A stretch of DNA of 15,605 bases from Collinsella sp. Lineage in GTDB: Bacteria > Actinomycetota > Coriobacteriia > Coriobacteriales > Coriobacteriaceae. The DNA lies in assembly GCA_022720335.1 (NCBI GenBank), contig JAIHVJ010000084.1, positions 1 through 15,605 on the forward strand, read 5' to 3'. This document shows positions 1-6,500 of the stretch, one piece after another. Position 1 is the first letter of the stretch, and each line of letters starts with the position of its first letter. Position numbers and translations under genes: made by a program. The notes below the pieces were generated by a model. That model was not told where the DNA came from. It did no database searches and worked only from the letters and a program-made list of their open reading frames with translations.

Positions 1-882
1 ATTGGCGAGCGACTGTGCCGTCGCAAGGGCGGCATCCTGGCTAAAGTGCACGATATAGAGCGGGGCCTCGCCGCGGCGCATGGCGAGCTCGACCGTGCCC
101 TCGAGGGAGGTCGTCACATAGTCGTAGCTCAGCGGAACGGGACGCGGGGCGTCGACAACCAAGTCGCAAGCAGCGCCGGTGTGCTCCTCGAGCGAGGCGG
201 CGATGGCAGTGACATCGCCGAGCGTGGCGCTCATGAGCATGAATTGTGTGTGGGGCAGGGTGAGCAGCGGCACCTGCCAGGCCCAACCGCGATCGGGGTC
301 GGCAAAGTAGTGGAATTCGTCCATGGCGACGCAGCCAACATCGGCATCTTCGCCCTCGCGCAGTGCGTCGTTGGCAAGGATCTCTGCCGTGCAGCAGATG
401 ACGGGCGCCTTGGTGTTGATATGCGTGTCGCCGGTGATCATACCGACGTTATCGCGGCCGAGCACCTGCACAAGGTCGAAAAACTTCTCGCTGACCAGAG
501 CCTTGATGGGGGCCGTGTAATAACAGCGCTTGCCCTGTGCCATGCCCATAAAGAGCATACCCAGCGCGACGAGCGATTTACCCGATCCGGTCGGCGTGCC
601 CAAAATGACGTGATCTCCGGCGGCCAGGTCCATGAGAGCCTCTTCTTGGTGATCCCACAGCTCAATGCCGCGATCGCTCGTCCATTCAAAGAAGCGCTCA
701 AAGGCCTGATCGGGCGTGAGCCATGGTTCGGGCTCACTGTCGTCCTCGGGCTCCCACCAGGTGGGGGAGAGCGCGCCGAGCGAGCCGAACTCGGCTTCGG
801 TTCCCGTGCCGCCCGAGAATGAGCTGGCGGCGCCGGCGCCGGAGACGGTGCTGGCGGCGGTATCTGTCGTGGTCTGTGCCAT
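1..882 (-). CDS. DEAD/DEAH-box RNA helicase, Ski2/DUF3516-like, N-terminal part (runs off left edge)
   Basis: The minus strand from 882 to base 1 is open for 294 codons without a stop, so the gene continues outside the window. The start is ATG at 880-882, behind a purine-rich GAGAGAAAG stretch. After an acidic, low-complexity N-terminus of about 50 residues come the superfamily 2 helicase motifs in order: Walker A GTPTGSGKS (about 95-103), motif Ia TAPIKAL, motif Ib TAEIL, the Walker B box DEFH (about 188-191) and motif III SAT (about 218-220). The end seen here, VHFSQDAALATAQSL, fits the start of the second RecA domain. The linker and this motif resemble actinobacterial DUF3516 helicases related to Ski2/Mtr4, thought to unwind RNA with ATP. 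The exact subfamily is inferred, because the C-terminal two thirds are absent. It is the last gene of the leftward trmB side; trmB ends about 100 bp upstream. Confidence 0.88.
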   Translation of the reverse strand, partial: MAQTTTDTAASTVSGAGAASSFSGGTGTEAEFGSLGALSPTWWEPEDDSEPEPWLTPDQAFERFFEWTSDRGIELWDHQEEALMDLAAGDHVILGTPTGSGKSLVALGMLFMGMAQGKRCYYTAPIKALVSEKFFDLVQVLGRDNVGMITGDTHINTKAPVICCTAEILANDALREGEDADVGCVAMDEFHYFADPDRGWAWQVPLLTLPHTQFMLMSATLGDVTAIAASLEEHTGAACDLVVDAPRPVPLSYDYVTTSLEGTVELAMRRGEAPLYIVHFSQDAALATAQSLAN

Positions 883-916
883 GTGGTTGCTTTCTCTCGC
901 CGTTTGTCCGCCAACT

Positions 917-943
917 ATTATGGCGTAGCGTCGCATCGATGCG
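917..943 (-). promoter_or_regulatory. Candidate promoter/operator of the DEAD/DEAH helicase
   Basis: On the minus strand CATAAT (917-922) matches the -10 consensus at five of six positions and lies about 35 bp upstream of the helicase ATG. Directly upstream is a perfect 12-bp palindrome, CGCATCGATGCG (932-943), where a repressor or activator could bind. No good -35 hexamer is visible at standard spacing. The palindrome is a direct observation. Its role is a guess. Confidence 0.35.
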
Positions 944-981
944 TTCGCAGGCAAGAAAATGCAGGAAATGGGCGCGCGGTA

Positions 982-1616
982 CTAGCGTTCCTGAGGCAGG
1001 CGCTTCTTGCCCTTGCGGGCACGGTTTCTAAAGTTCTCGACGGCCTCTTCCATGCCCAGAGGCACATAGGCGAGCTCATCGAGGTTATCGGGCAGGTAGG
1101 GGCGTAGTCGCGCAATGGCTTGCTGTCGGTTCGCAGCGTGACGGTGGCGCCGGCTGCAAAGAGCGGGCGGTAGAGCATCAGATGGTCCATATGGACGAGT
1201 CGTTTTTTGGCGTACTTGGCCTTGGGCTGCGGCGTGGGAAAGTTGATGGTGATGGCATCGAGTTCGCCTGCGGCAAACAGCTGTGGCAGCGATGCGGCGC
1301 CTCGGGGCAGGACGAGTGCGTTGGTCAGTTCCTGCTCGCAGATTTTCTGCGCGGCATAGGCGATGCAGATGGGCTCCTGGTCCATGCCGATAAAGAGGGC
1401 ATCGGGCTCGCGGTGGGCGCGCTCGACCAGATAGGTTCCCTTGCCACAGCCAAGATCCAGGTGAAGGTGTTCGAAGGGCTTGCTGCCAGCTGGCGCGCAA
1501 GCCTCGCGCCAATCTCCGGCATAAGCCTCGGGGTTCGTCTCAATCGCATCGGCGTAGCGCTCCAGGCGCTCCTCGAGCACAAAGTTCTTAGGCGTGCGAA
1601 CGTGGACGGCTCCCAT
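982..1616 (-). pseudogene. trmB: tRNA (guanine-N7-)-methyltransferase TrmB, frame broken near 1100
   Basis: TrmB methylates N7 of G46 in the tRNA variable loop using SAM. The start is ATG at 1616 behind AAGGAG. The first 172 residues are clearly TrmB: SAM motif LDLGCGKG (53-60), FIGMDQEP after strand 2, NFPTPQPKAKYAKKRL (125-140) and RTDSKPLRDY (162-171). After that the frame degenerates. A protein-like tail, LPDNLDELAYVPLGMEEAV and on to a TAG at 982-984, lies in another frame from about 1098. The two frames meet at the GACTACGCCCC stretch (1099-1109). The expected region after RTDS, including the conserved T/S-x-Y/F-E motif near the usual C-terminus, is missing from all frames. A deletion with frameshift therefore fits better than a single-base slip. 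The usual catalytic Asp of the DPWPK motif is also replaced by Thr (FPTPQPK). Either this is a true pseudogene or the sequence is wrong here; the identity as trmB is secure. Confidence 0.85.
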
Positions 1617-1672
1617 GAGGCTCCTTGGTCATAAGTGTGGAACGCATGGTTGCACGTTCCGTCAATGGGTTG

Positions 1673-1697
1673 AAAAAAGGGTGGGCATAGTTTGCCC
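1673..1697 (-). terminator. Rho-independent terminator of the Trm9-like gene
   Basis: Read on the minus strand, GGGCA (1697-1693) pairs with TGCCC (1687-1683) across a 5-nt loop. After ACCC comes a run of six T (1678-1673). It sits about 40 bp beyond the TAG stop of the Trm9-like methyltransferase and before the start of trmB, so it would separate the two transcripts. The stem is short and set 4 nt from the T run, so efficiency is uncertain. Confidence 0.55.
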
Positions 1698-1735
1698 GAA
1701 AGATGCGATGCGGCTCGGCGGCGAGTCGTCGGTGC

Positions 1736-2608
1736 CTACAGGCGTTTGAGGATTACATAGCGGTTGAGCTCTCCGCTGCGACCGTCGGCATGGAAGCGCT
1801 CAAGCTCGCGTACGGGGACCTCACCGCTCTTGTAGAACGTACGGACGCCGCGCACCAGGTCGGTGATCTGCTGATCGTCAAAGTGATGGCAATAGCGGTA
1901 GGCGTGGCGGTCGTTTTGCCAGCCAATGAGGTGGTCGCCGGCTTCAAACTGCGCGGAATCGTAACCCTCAAACGGCGGGGTGAGCTCGGCGCGGGCCTCG
2001 GCGCGAACAGCCTTGCGCGCCATGCGCTCGTCGTTCATAAACTCCCAAAAGCTAATGGCGATGATGCCGCCCGGGCGCGTCTGGCGCACCAGGGCGTCGA
2101 GCACGCGTACGCGGTACTCGCACGACGGCACGTGGTGCATAAAACCAAAGCAGACCGAGATGTCGGCGAGCGGGGCGTCGAAAAGCACGTCGGGTGTCTC
2201 GGCGGGGTTGAGCTTCATAAGGGCATCGAGCACGTCGAGTTCCTGGAAGTGCAGGTTGGGAATGCGCAGGGCGTGACCGCGCGCATCGATAGCCAAATCC
2301 TGGCACGAGTCGACACCATAGAACTCAAACGGGCAGCTGGCATCTGCCGAGGGGTTTGCGCCGTCGACGCCCTTGGCGGCAAGTGCGCCGCCGGCGGCAA
2401 AATTCTCGAATCGCATATTGCCGCAGGCAAGATCGAAGACGCGGACGGGATGCTCGATCGTGGCGACGTCGAGCTGCCCGAGCGCGATGTCCATGGTGCG
2501 CACCCAGCCGGGCCACGGGGCCTGGCGCGTATCGGAGAAGGAGGCGGAGTGCTCGCGATAGAACGTGTTGTTGAGCTGGATGAGCGATGAGGCGAAATCG
2601 CGGTTCAC
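1736..2608 (-). CDS. Trm9/ALKBH8-like class I SAM-dependent methyltransferase (tRNA wobble-uridine type)
   Basis: This 290-residue protein has the layout of the Trm9/ALKBH8 methyltransferase family, which in eukaryotes methylates cm5U34 of tRNA to mcm5U34. Visible hallmarks are an N-terminal NNTFYREHSASFSDTR helix followed by PWPGW (about 30-35), SAM motif I VFDLACGN (56-63, a variant of DxGxG), an acidic EFYGVDSC strand, CFGFMHHVPS (motif IV region), a GGIIAISFWEF strand, and the family-typical DHLIGW, YRYCHHF and ADGRSGELNRYVIL near the C-terminus. The reading frame is open further upstream to 2743. GTG at 2606-2608 is chosen because GGAGGGAG lies 9 nt before it and homology begins right there. 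The gene diverges from the XRE regulator and is about 2 kb from elp3, which makes the presumed substrate cm5U. Function is inferred from the family, and bacterial members may have another substrate. Confidence 0.8.
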   Translation of the reverse strand: MNRDFASSLIQLNNTFYREHSASFSDTRQAPWPGWVRTMDIALGQLDVATIEHPVRVFDLACGNMRFENFAAGGALAAKGVDGANPSADASCPFEFYGVDSCQDLAIDARGHALRIPNLHFQELDVLDALMKLNPAETPDVLFDAPLADISVCFGFMHHVPSCEYRVRVLDALVRQTRPGGIIAISFWEFMNDERMARKAVRAEARAELTPPFEGYDSAQFEAGDHLIGWQNDRHAYRYCHHFDDQQITDLVRGVRTFYKSGEVPVRELERFHADGRSGELNRYVILKRL

Positions 2609-2654
2609 GGCGCGGAACTCCCTCCGTTGGCGGTGCGGAATAAACAGTACGACC

Positions 2655-2757
2655 ATACTACCGTTAACGCTGCAACGGGGACAACCGAGCTGCGGGTCAT
2701 TGCTTTGTTTGGACACATTTCCGCAGCTCATATGCACCCGCAACCGCCGGTTGTCAA
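2655..2757 (-). promoter_or_regulatory. Divergent intergenic region: candidate promoters of the Trm9-like gene and an operator palindrome
   Basis: The 267-bp gap between two divergent genes holds two candidate leftward promoters. The distal one has a perfect -35 TTGACA (2752-2757), 17 bp of spacer and a poor -10 CATATG (2729-2734). The proximal one has TTGTCC (2679-2684), 18 bp of spacer and TAGTAT (2655-2660). A perfect inverted repeat CAACCG-C-CGGTTG (2741-2753) covers the distal spacer and overlaps the -35, a good position for a repressor such as the neighbouring XRE protein. No convincing rightward promoter for the XRE gene was found. Hexamers and palindrome are seen directly; their use is inferred. 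Confidence 0.4.
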
Positions 2758-2875
2758 AAATCTCACTAGAATAGGTGGCATGCTTTTGGCGGTGGCGGAT
2801 ACATTTTTAACTGTGCAAGGCGCCTTAAGAACAAAAACGGTCCGGCGGCACGGCTGGCATCACATAGGAGGAACC

Positions 2876-3598
2876 ATGAATGTAGAAACTGCGCAGCGGC
2901 TCGCCGACCTTCGCCGTAGCAAAGGCTTTAGCCAAGAAGGGCTGGCACGAAAGCTGGGGCTGTCGCGCCAAGCGGTCAGTAAATGGGAGCGTGCAGAGAG
3001 CTCGCCCGATACCGAGAACTTGATCTCGCTCGCCAAGCTCTACGGTGTGAGCTTGGACGAGTTGCTCAATCCGAGCGATGAGATCGAGGACGATATCGAG
3101 TTTGAGAACGAGGACCGCGCCCGTCAGCGCGAGGCTGAGGCGGCGGAGCGCGCCCGTACCCATGAGGCGGCGGCACGAGCTACCGAGGCGGCAACGCAGG
3201 CGAGTGATGCCGCCGCCAAGGCGGCGCAAGCGGCAAGCTGGAGTGCGCAGGCCGCCAATGCCGTTACGGCGCAGGCGACGAGTGGCGGCGCAGTTGGCTC
3301 GACTCCGGTGAAGGGCCCGTTCCAGTCGTTCCCGTATTGGGCCGTGTGCTGGCTGCTGTTCTTTTTGCTGATGTTCCTGTTTGGTGCCGGCCCCTTTGCC
3401 GCACTGATCTTCTTTACGATTCCCATCTATCACTGGGTGGCACGTGCGCTCGATGGTGATTGGGCGCGTGGGGATATTCAGGTTGGTCCGGCGCCGGTGG
3501 CGGTCAGGGCCCAGGGGAAGGATACTTCTGCGGAACCTGATACTGACGTGGCTACCGCGACTACCGCTGAGCCGATTGCCAAAGAGGGTGATGAATGA
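2876..3598 (+). CDS. XRE-family HTH regulator with C-terminal membrane anchor
   Basis: This 240-residue protein joins a DNA-binding domain to a membrane segment. Residues about 7-63 are a classic Cro/C1-type helix-turn-helix (LRRSKGFSQEGLARKLGL, recognition helix SRQAVSKWE). An acidic stretch (68-80) is followed by a long charged then Ala-rich helical region (about 81-135), probably a coiled coil. Two hydrophobic helices follow (about 153-170 and 172-187), then a polar Ala/Thr/Glu tail. ATG at 2876 is chosen because AGGAGG lies 4 nt upstream and the HTH begins here; the open frame extends back to 2627 but that part is non-homologous. Its stop overlaps the next gene's start (ATGA), so the two are translationally coupled. 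Inference: a one-component regulator held at the membrane and controlled by its DUF4097 partner. Confidence 0.85.
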   Translation: MNVETAQRLADLRRSKGFSQEGLARKLGLSRQAVSKWERAESSPDTENLISLAKLYGVSLDELLNPSDEIEDDIEFENEDRARQREAEAAERARTHEAAARATEAATQASDAAAKAAQAASWSAQAANAVTAQATSGGAVGSTPVKGPFQSFPYWAVCWLLFFLLMFLFGAGPFAALIFFTIPIYHWVARALDGDWARGDIQVGPAPVAVRAQGKDTSAEPDTDVATATTAEPIAKEGDE

Positions 3599-4494
3599 TG
3601 AAGCTTTCGCATGAATCCAAGCTGCGCCTGGGCGTCGGCATCGGAGCGTTTGTGCTCATTGTTGGGCTTGTCTTTGGCATTTCGCGGACATTGATTCATT
3701 TTGATGGTCCGTGGGATCTCGACGATTTTGTATCCGGCTTGTCTGGTACGGACGATGCGGTTGACGAGGACGATCTTTTGGATGGCGGCAACTATTCCGC
3801 TCAGCCTCAACAGCTTTCGAGCGAAACGTTTGATACCGACGCGTTCACATCGCTTGACTTGGACGTGACGTCGGGCACGGTCGAGGTCAAACACGTCTCC
3901 GGCGGGCCGGTGCGCGTAATTGAAAGCGGGCGTGTGGCAACGGGGACCGCTGCCTTTGATGCGGCAACCCAGAACCTGGCCGAAATCAAGGGCTCTACGC
4001 TCAAAATTCGCCAGTTCGATTGCGATGACGAGCGCGCCATTGACCGCACGGTTACCGTCGAACTGCCGCGCGAAGCTGCCGATAACATGGTGGGCATTAC
4101 AGCGAATGTAGGATCGGGTGATCTGACGGTCACGGACATTGCGTGCCATGACCTCAACCTGACTTTGGACTCGGGAGACGTTGAGTTTACGGGCACCGTG
4201 ACCGATACCCTGAATGCCGAGGTCGGTTCGGGCGATGCGACGTTCGAGCTCTACCAGGCCCCCGCGAAGTCGATGGACGTGAGCGTGGGCTCGGGCGATG
4301 TGGAGATGACGGTTCCGAACTCGACGGGCTTTAAGGCGAGCCTTACCCTGGGTAGCGGCGACTTCGAGAGCGATTTCCTTCCGCTTGGCTACGACGGCGA
4401 GACCATTTTGAATCTTGAATTCGATAACGGCGATAAGTCTGCCACGTATCGTTTTAAGGTCGGTTCGGGCGACATGTCGTTTGATCCGGAGTGA
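3595..4494 (+). CDS. DUF4097 (toastrack-type) beta-repeat protein with N-terminal membrane anchor
   Basis: The 299-residue product has one N-terminal hydrophobic helix (about 12-30), an acidic linker (about 40-65) and then a beta-strand-rich domain. That domain carries a recurring SGD/GSGD turn at about 173, 193, 211, 232, 253 and 290, roughly every 20 residues, with an earlier degenerate copy TSGTVEV near 92. This is the signature of DUF4097, a putative adhesin-like fold in the same toastrack group as the C-terminal domain of LiaF. The positively charged N-terminus (KLSHESKLR) suggests the repeat domain is outside the cell. ATG at 3595 overlaps the XRE stop; a second ATG at 3598 is equally placed for the GAGGGTG upstream. 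Family assignment is firm. A role in sensing envelope state is inferred from the coupling. Confidence 0.82.
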   Translation: MMKLSHESKLRLGVGIGAFVLIVGLVFGISRTLIHFDGPWDLDDFVSGLSGTDDAVDEDDLLDGGNYSAQPQQLSSETFDTDAFTSLDLDVTSGTVEVKHVSGGPVRVIESGRVATGTAAFDAATQNLAEIKGSTLKIRQFDCDDERAIDRTVTVELPREAADNMVGITANVGSGDLTVTDIACHDLNLTLDSGDVEFTGTVTDTLNAEVGSGDATFELYQAPAKSMDVSVGSGDVEMTVPNSTGFKASLTLGSGDFESDFLPLGYDGETILNLEFDNGDKSATYRFKVGSGDMSFDPE

Positions 4495-4497
4495 CAG

Positions 4498-4529
4498 ACG
4501 GCTATCGAAGACTTATAAACCATAGCCGT
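4498..4529 (+). terminator. Hairpin just after the DUF4097 gene
   Basis: ACGGCTAT (4498-4505) and ATAGCCGT (4522-4529) form a perfect 8-bp stem around a 16-nt AT-rich loop, beginning 4 nt after the TGA stop. It is followed by GCTCTTTGAT, a weak T tract. It may stop or pause the XRE/DUF4097 transcript, or protect its 3' end. Confidence 0.45.
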
Positions 4530-4541
4530 GCTCTTTGATGG

Positions 4542-4580
4542 AGGCGCCGGGGCCGTGGTCGGCTTCGGCGCCTTTGCCTT
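4542..4580 (+). terminator. Second GC-rich hairpin before elp3
   Basis: AGGCGCC (4542-4548) pairs perfectly with GGCGCCT (4567-4573) across an 18-nt loop and is followed by TTGCCTTT. It lies between the first hairpin and the elp3 -10 box, so two tandem stem-loops separate the regulator pair from elp3. The interrupted T tract makes it a moderate terminator candidate. Confidence 0.45.
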
Positions 4581-4586
4581 TACAAT
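4581..4586 (+). promoter_or_regulatory. -10 box placing the transcript start at the elp3 ATG (leaderless)
   Basis: TACAAT matches TATAAT at five of six positions. With the usual 6-7 bp from the -10 box, transcription would begin at or next to the A of the elp3 ATG at 4593. The only upstream purine run, GGGGG at 4587-4591, is too close to the ATG to act as a ribosome binding site. Leaderless mRNAs are common in Actinobacteria. No -35 match is visible (GTCGGC at the expected place). Confidence 0.45.
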
Positions 4587-4592
4587 GGGGGC

Positions 4593-6500
4593 ATGGAACA
4601 GATTATCTTGAACATACTCGAGGCTCTGCGTCGCGGCGAGACCGTGGACGACAAAGCGCTCGTCAAATTGATACATGCCGAGGCGCGCCGCGAGGGTGCC
4701 GACAAACGCGATTTGGCCAAGCGCCGCCTGCTGCCGTTTTACCAGCGGGTTAAACGTGAGGAGCCGGCTCGGTGGGCTGCGTGGAATGTCGATTCCGATC
4801 TGGAACGTCAACTGCTGCAGGTGCTGCGTATGAAGCCGCGCCGCACGGCTTCGGGTGTGGCGACCATTACCGTCATCACCAAGCCCTGGCCGTGCTCGGG
4901 CGATTGCCTGTTTTGCCCCAACGACCTGCGCATGCCCAAGAGCTATCTGCACGCCGAGCCGGCATGCGCCCGTGCGGAGCAAAATTGCTTTGACCCGTAT
5001 CTGCAGGTGAGTGCCCGTTTGACGGCGCTTTCGCAGATGGGGCATGCGACCGACAAGATAGAGCTCATTGTGCTCGGTGGCACCTGGAGCGACTATCCGC
5101 AAGGGTATCAGACATGGTTTATGTCAGAGCTTTTCCGTGCGCTCAATGACGATGCCGTCGCCGGCGTGGCTGCCAACCCCATGTTGGCGCGTCCGGGCAT
5201 CAGCCGTGCCGAGGCAGGGCGTCTACTCGATGACGCTCCTGCCGATGCCTTGCCGCCGGTGGTAACAGAACGCCGTGAGCGCTATCGGGCTGCCGGTATT
5301 GCGACCGACGAGGCCGAGCTTGCGAGCGGTGTTGCCGACGAGCAGGGGCGTGTGGATGCTGCCGTGGGTGGCTATAACCGCGCGGTGCGTCGTCTGTACG
5401 GTCCCGGTACGCCGTGGGGCGAGGTCGCCGAGTGGCAGACGACCACGATGGAGGAGCTTGAACGTCAGCAGCGCATCAACGAGACGGCGAAGCATCGCGT
5501 GGTGGGGCTCGTTATCGAGACGCGCCCCGATGCCGTGACGCCACAGGCGCTCACGCTCATTCGTCGCCTGGGCTGCACCAAGATTCAGATGGGCATCCAA
5601 AGCCTTGACCAGCACCTGCTCGATATCAACGAGCGTCGCATTTCGGTGGCGCAGATCGAGCGGGCGTTTTCGCTTGCGCGTCTGTTTGGCTTTAAGATCC
5701 ACGCGCATTTTATGCTCAACTTGCTGGGCGCCACACCCGAGGGGGACAAGCGCGACTACGAGCACTTTATGACTGAGGGGGCCTTTATGCCCGACGAGGT
5801 CAAGGTCTACCCGTGTGCGCTCATCGAGGGCTCGCGTCTGGTGGGCTGCTACGAGCGCGGCGAGTGGCGCCCCTATACCGAGGAAGAACTGCTCGACGTG
5901 CTGGCCGACGACATCGTGGTGACGCCGGCGTTCTGCCGTATCAGTCGCATGATCCGCGATTTTAGTTCCGATGACATCATGGTGGGCAACAAGAAGCCCA
6001 ACCTGCGTCAGCTCGTTGAGAACCGCCTGGCTGCTCGGGGTGACGGTGCGACGGTGCGCGAGATTCGCTATCGCGAGATCAGTACGGCGGGTGCCGACTT
6101 GGATGAGCTATCTCTTGATGAGGAAGTGGCGTACGAGACGCCGGTGACTTACGAGCGCTTTTTGCAGTGGGTGACGCCGCAGGGCAAGATCGCGGGCTTT
6201 TTGCGCCTGTCGCTGCCCGACCATTCATTTGTTGCCGCGCATGCGGACGAGTTGCCGACGACGCCGGACGAGGCGATGATTCGCGAGGTGCACGTGTATG
6301 GCATGGCGGCACGCGTGGGTGACCAGGGCCAGGCGGCGCAGCATCACGGGTTGGGGCGTTTGCTCGTGGAGCGTGCGTGCCATATTGCTCGGGACGCGGG
6401 CTATGCGCGCATCAACGTGATCAGCGCGATTGGCACGCGCGAGTACTATCGCCATTTGGGTTTTTACGACCATGGCCTTTATCTGCAAAAGGAGCTCTAA
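4593..6500 (+). CDS. elp3: Elp3-like tRNA uridine-34 carboxymethylation enzyme (radical SAM plus GNAT)
   Basis: Elp3 uses a [4Fe-4S] cluster, SAM and acetyl-CoA to build the carboxymethyl group of cm5U at tRNA position 34. Both catalytic parts are visible. The radical SAM cluster motif is C101-SGD-C105-LF-C108-P, followed by GGTWSDYP (162-169), ETRPD (309-313) and a QMGIQSLD strand. The C-terminal GNAT domain (about 520-635) contains REVHVYG, the acetyl-CoA loop QHHGLGRLL and YYRHLGFYDHGLYL, ending in QKEL as in archaeal and eukaryotic Elp3. At 635 residues it is longer than many Elp3 proteins because of an Ala/Arg-rich stretch (about 195-285) between GGTWSDYP and the TMEELERQQ helix. As in other bacteria, no Elp1 or Elp2 partner is seen. 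The ATG at 4593 is followed immediately by conserved sequence. The next gene starts at the base after the TAA. Confidence 0.93.
   Translation: MEQIILNILEALRRGETVDDKALVKLIHAEARREGADKRDLAKRRLLPFYQRVKREEPARWAAWNVDSDLERQLLQVLRMKPRRTASGVATITVITKPWPCSGDCLFCPNDLRMPKSYLHAEPACARAEQNCFDPYLQVSARLTALSQMGHATDKIELIVLGGTWSDYPQGYQTWFMSELFRALNDDAVAGVAANPMLARPGISRAEAGRLLDDAPADALPPVVTERRERYRAAGIATDEAELASGVADEQGRVDAAVGGYNRAVRRLYGPGTPWGEVAEWQTTTMEELERQQRINETAKHRVVGLVIETRPDAVTPQALTLIRRLGCTKIQMGIQSLDQHLLDINERRISVAQIERAFSLARLFGFKIHAHFMLNLLGATPEGDKRDYEHFMTEGAFMPDEVKVYPCALIEGSRLVGCYERGEWRPYTEEELLDVLADDIVVTPAFCRISRMIRDFSSDDIMVGNKKPNLRQLVENRLAARGDGATVREIRYREISTAGADLDELSLDEEVAYETPVTYERFLQWVTPQGKIAGFLRLSLPDHSFVAAHADELPTTPDEAMIREVHVYGMAARVGDQGQAAQHHGLGRLLVERACHIARDAGYARINVISAIGTREYYRHLGFYDHGLYLQKEL

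Noticed and set aside
46..822. A 258-codon plus-strand frame at the left end
   Set aside because: It is antisense to the DEAD/DEAH helicase, whose motifs are all present on the minus strand; there is no ribosome binding site and no family resemblance.
1703..2590. A 295-codon plus-strand frame opposite the Trm9-like gene
   Set aside because: It is antisense to a well-conserved methyltransferase and its translation shows no domain.
2627..2875. N-terminal extension of the XRE regulator
   Set aside because: The frame is open, but it runs through the divergent promoter region, has no ribosome binding site, and the HTH begins right after ATG 2876, which has AGGAGG upstream.
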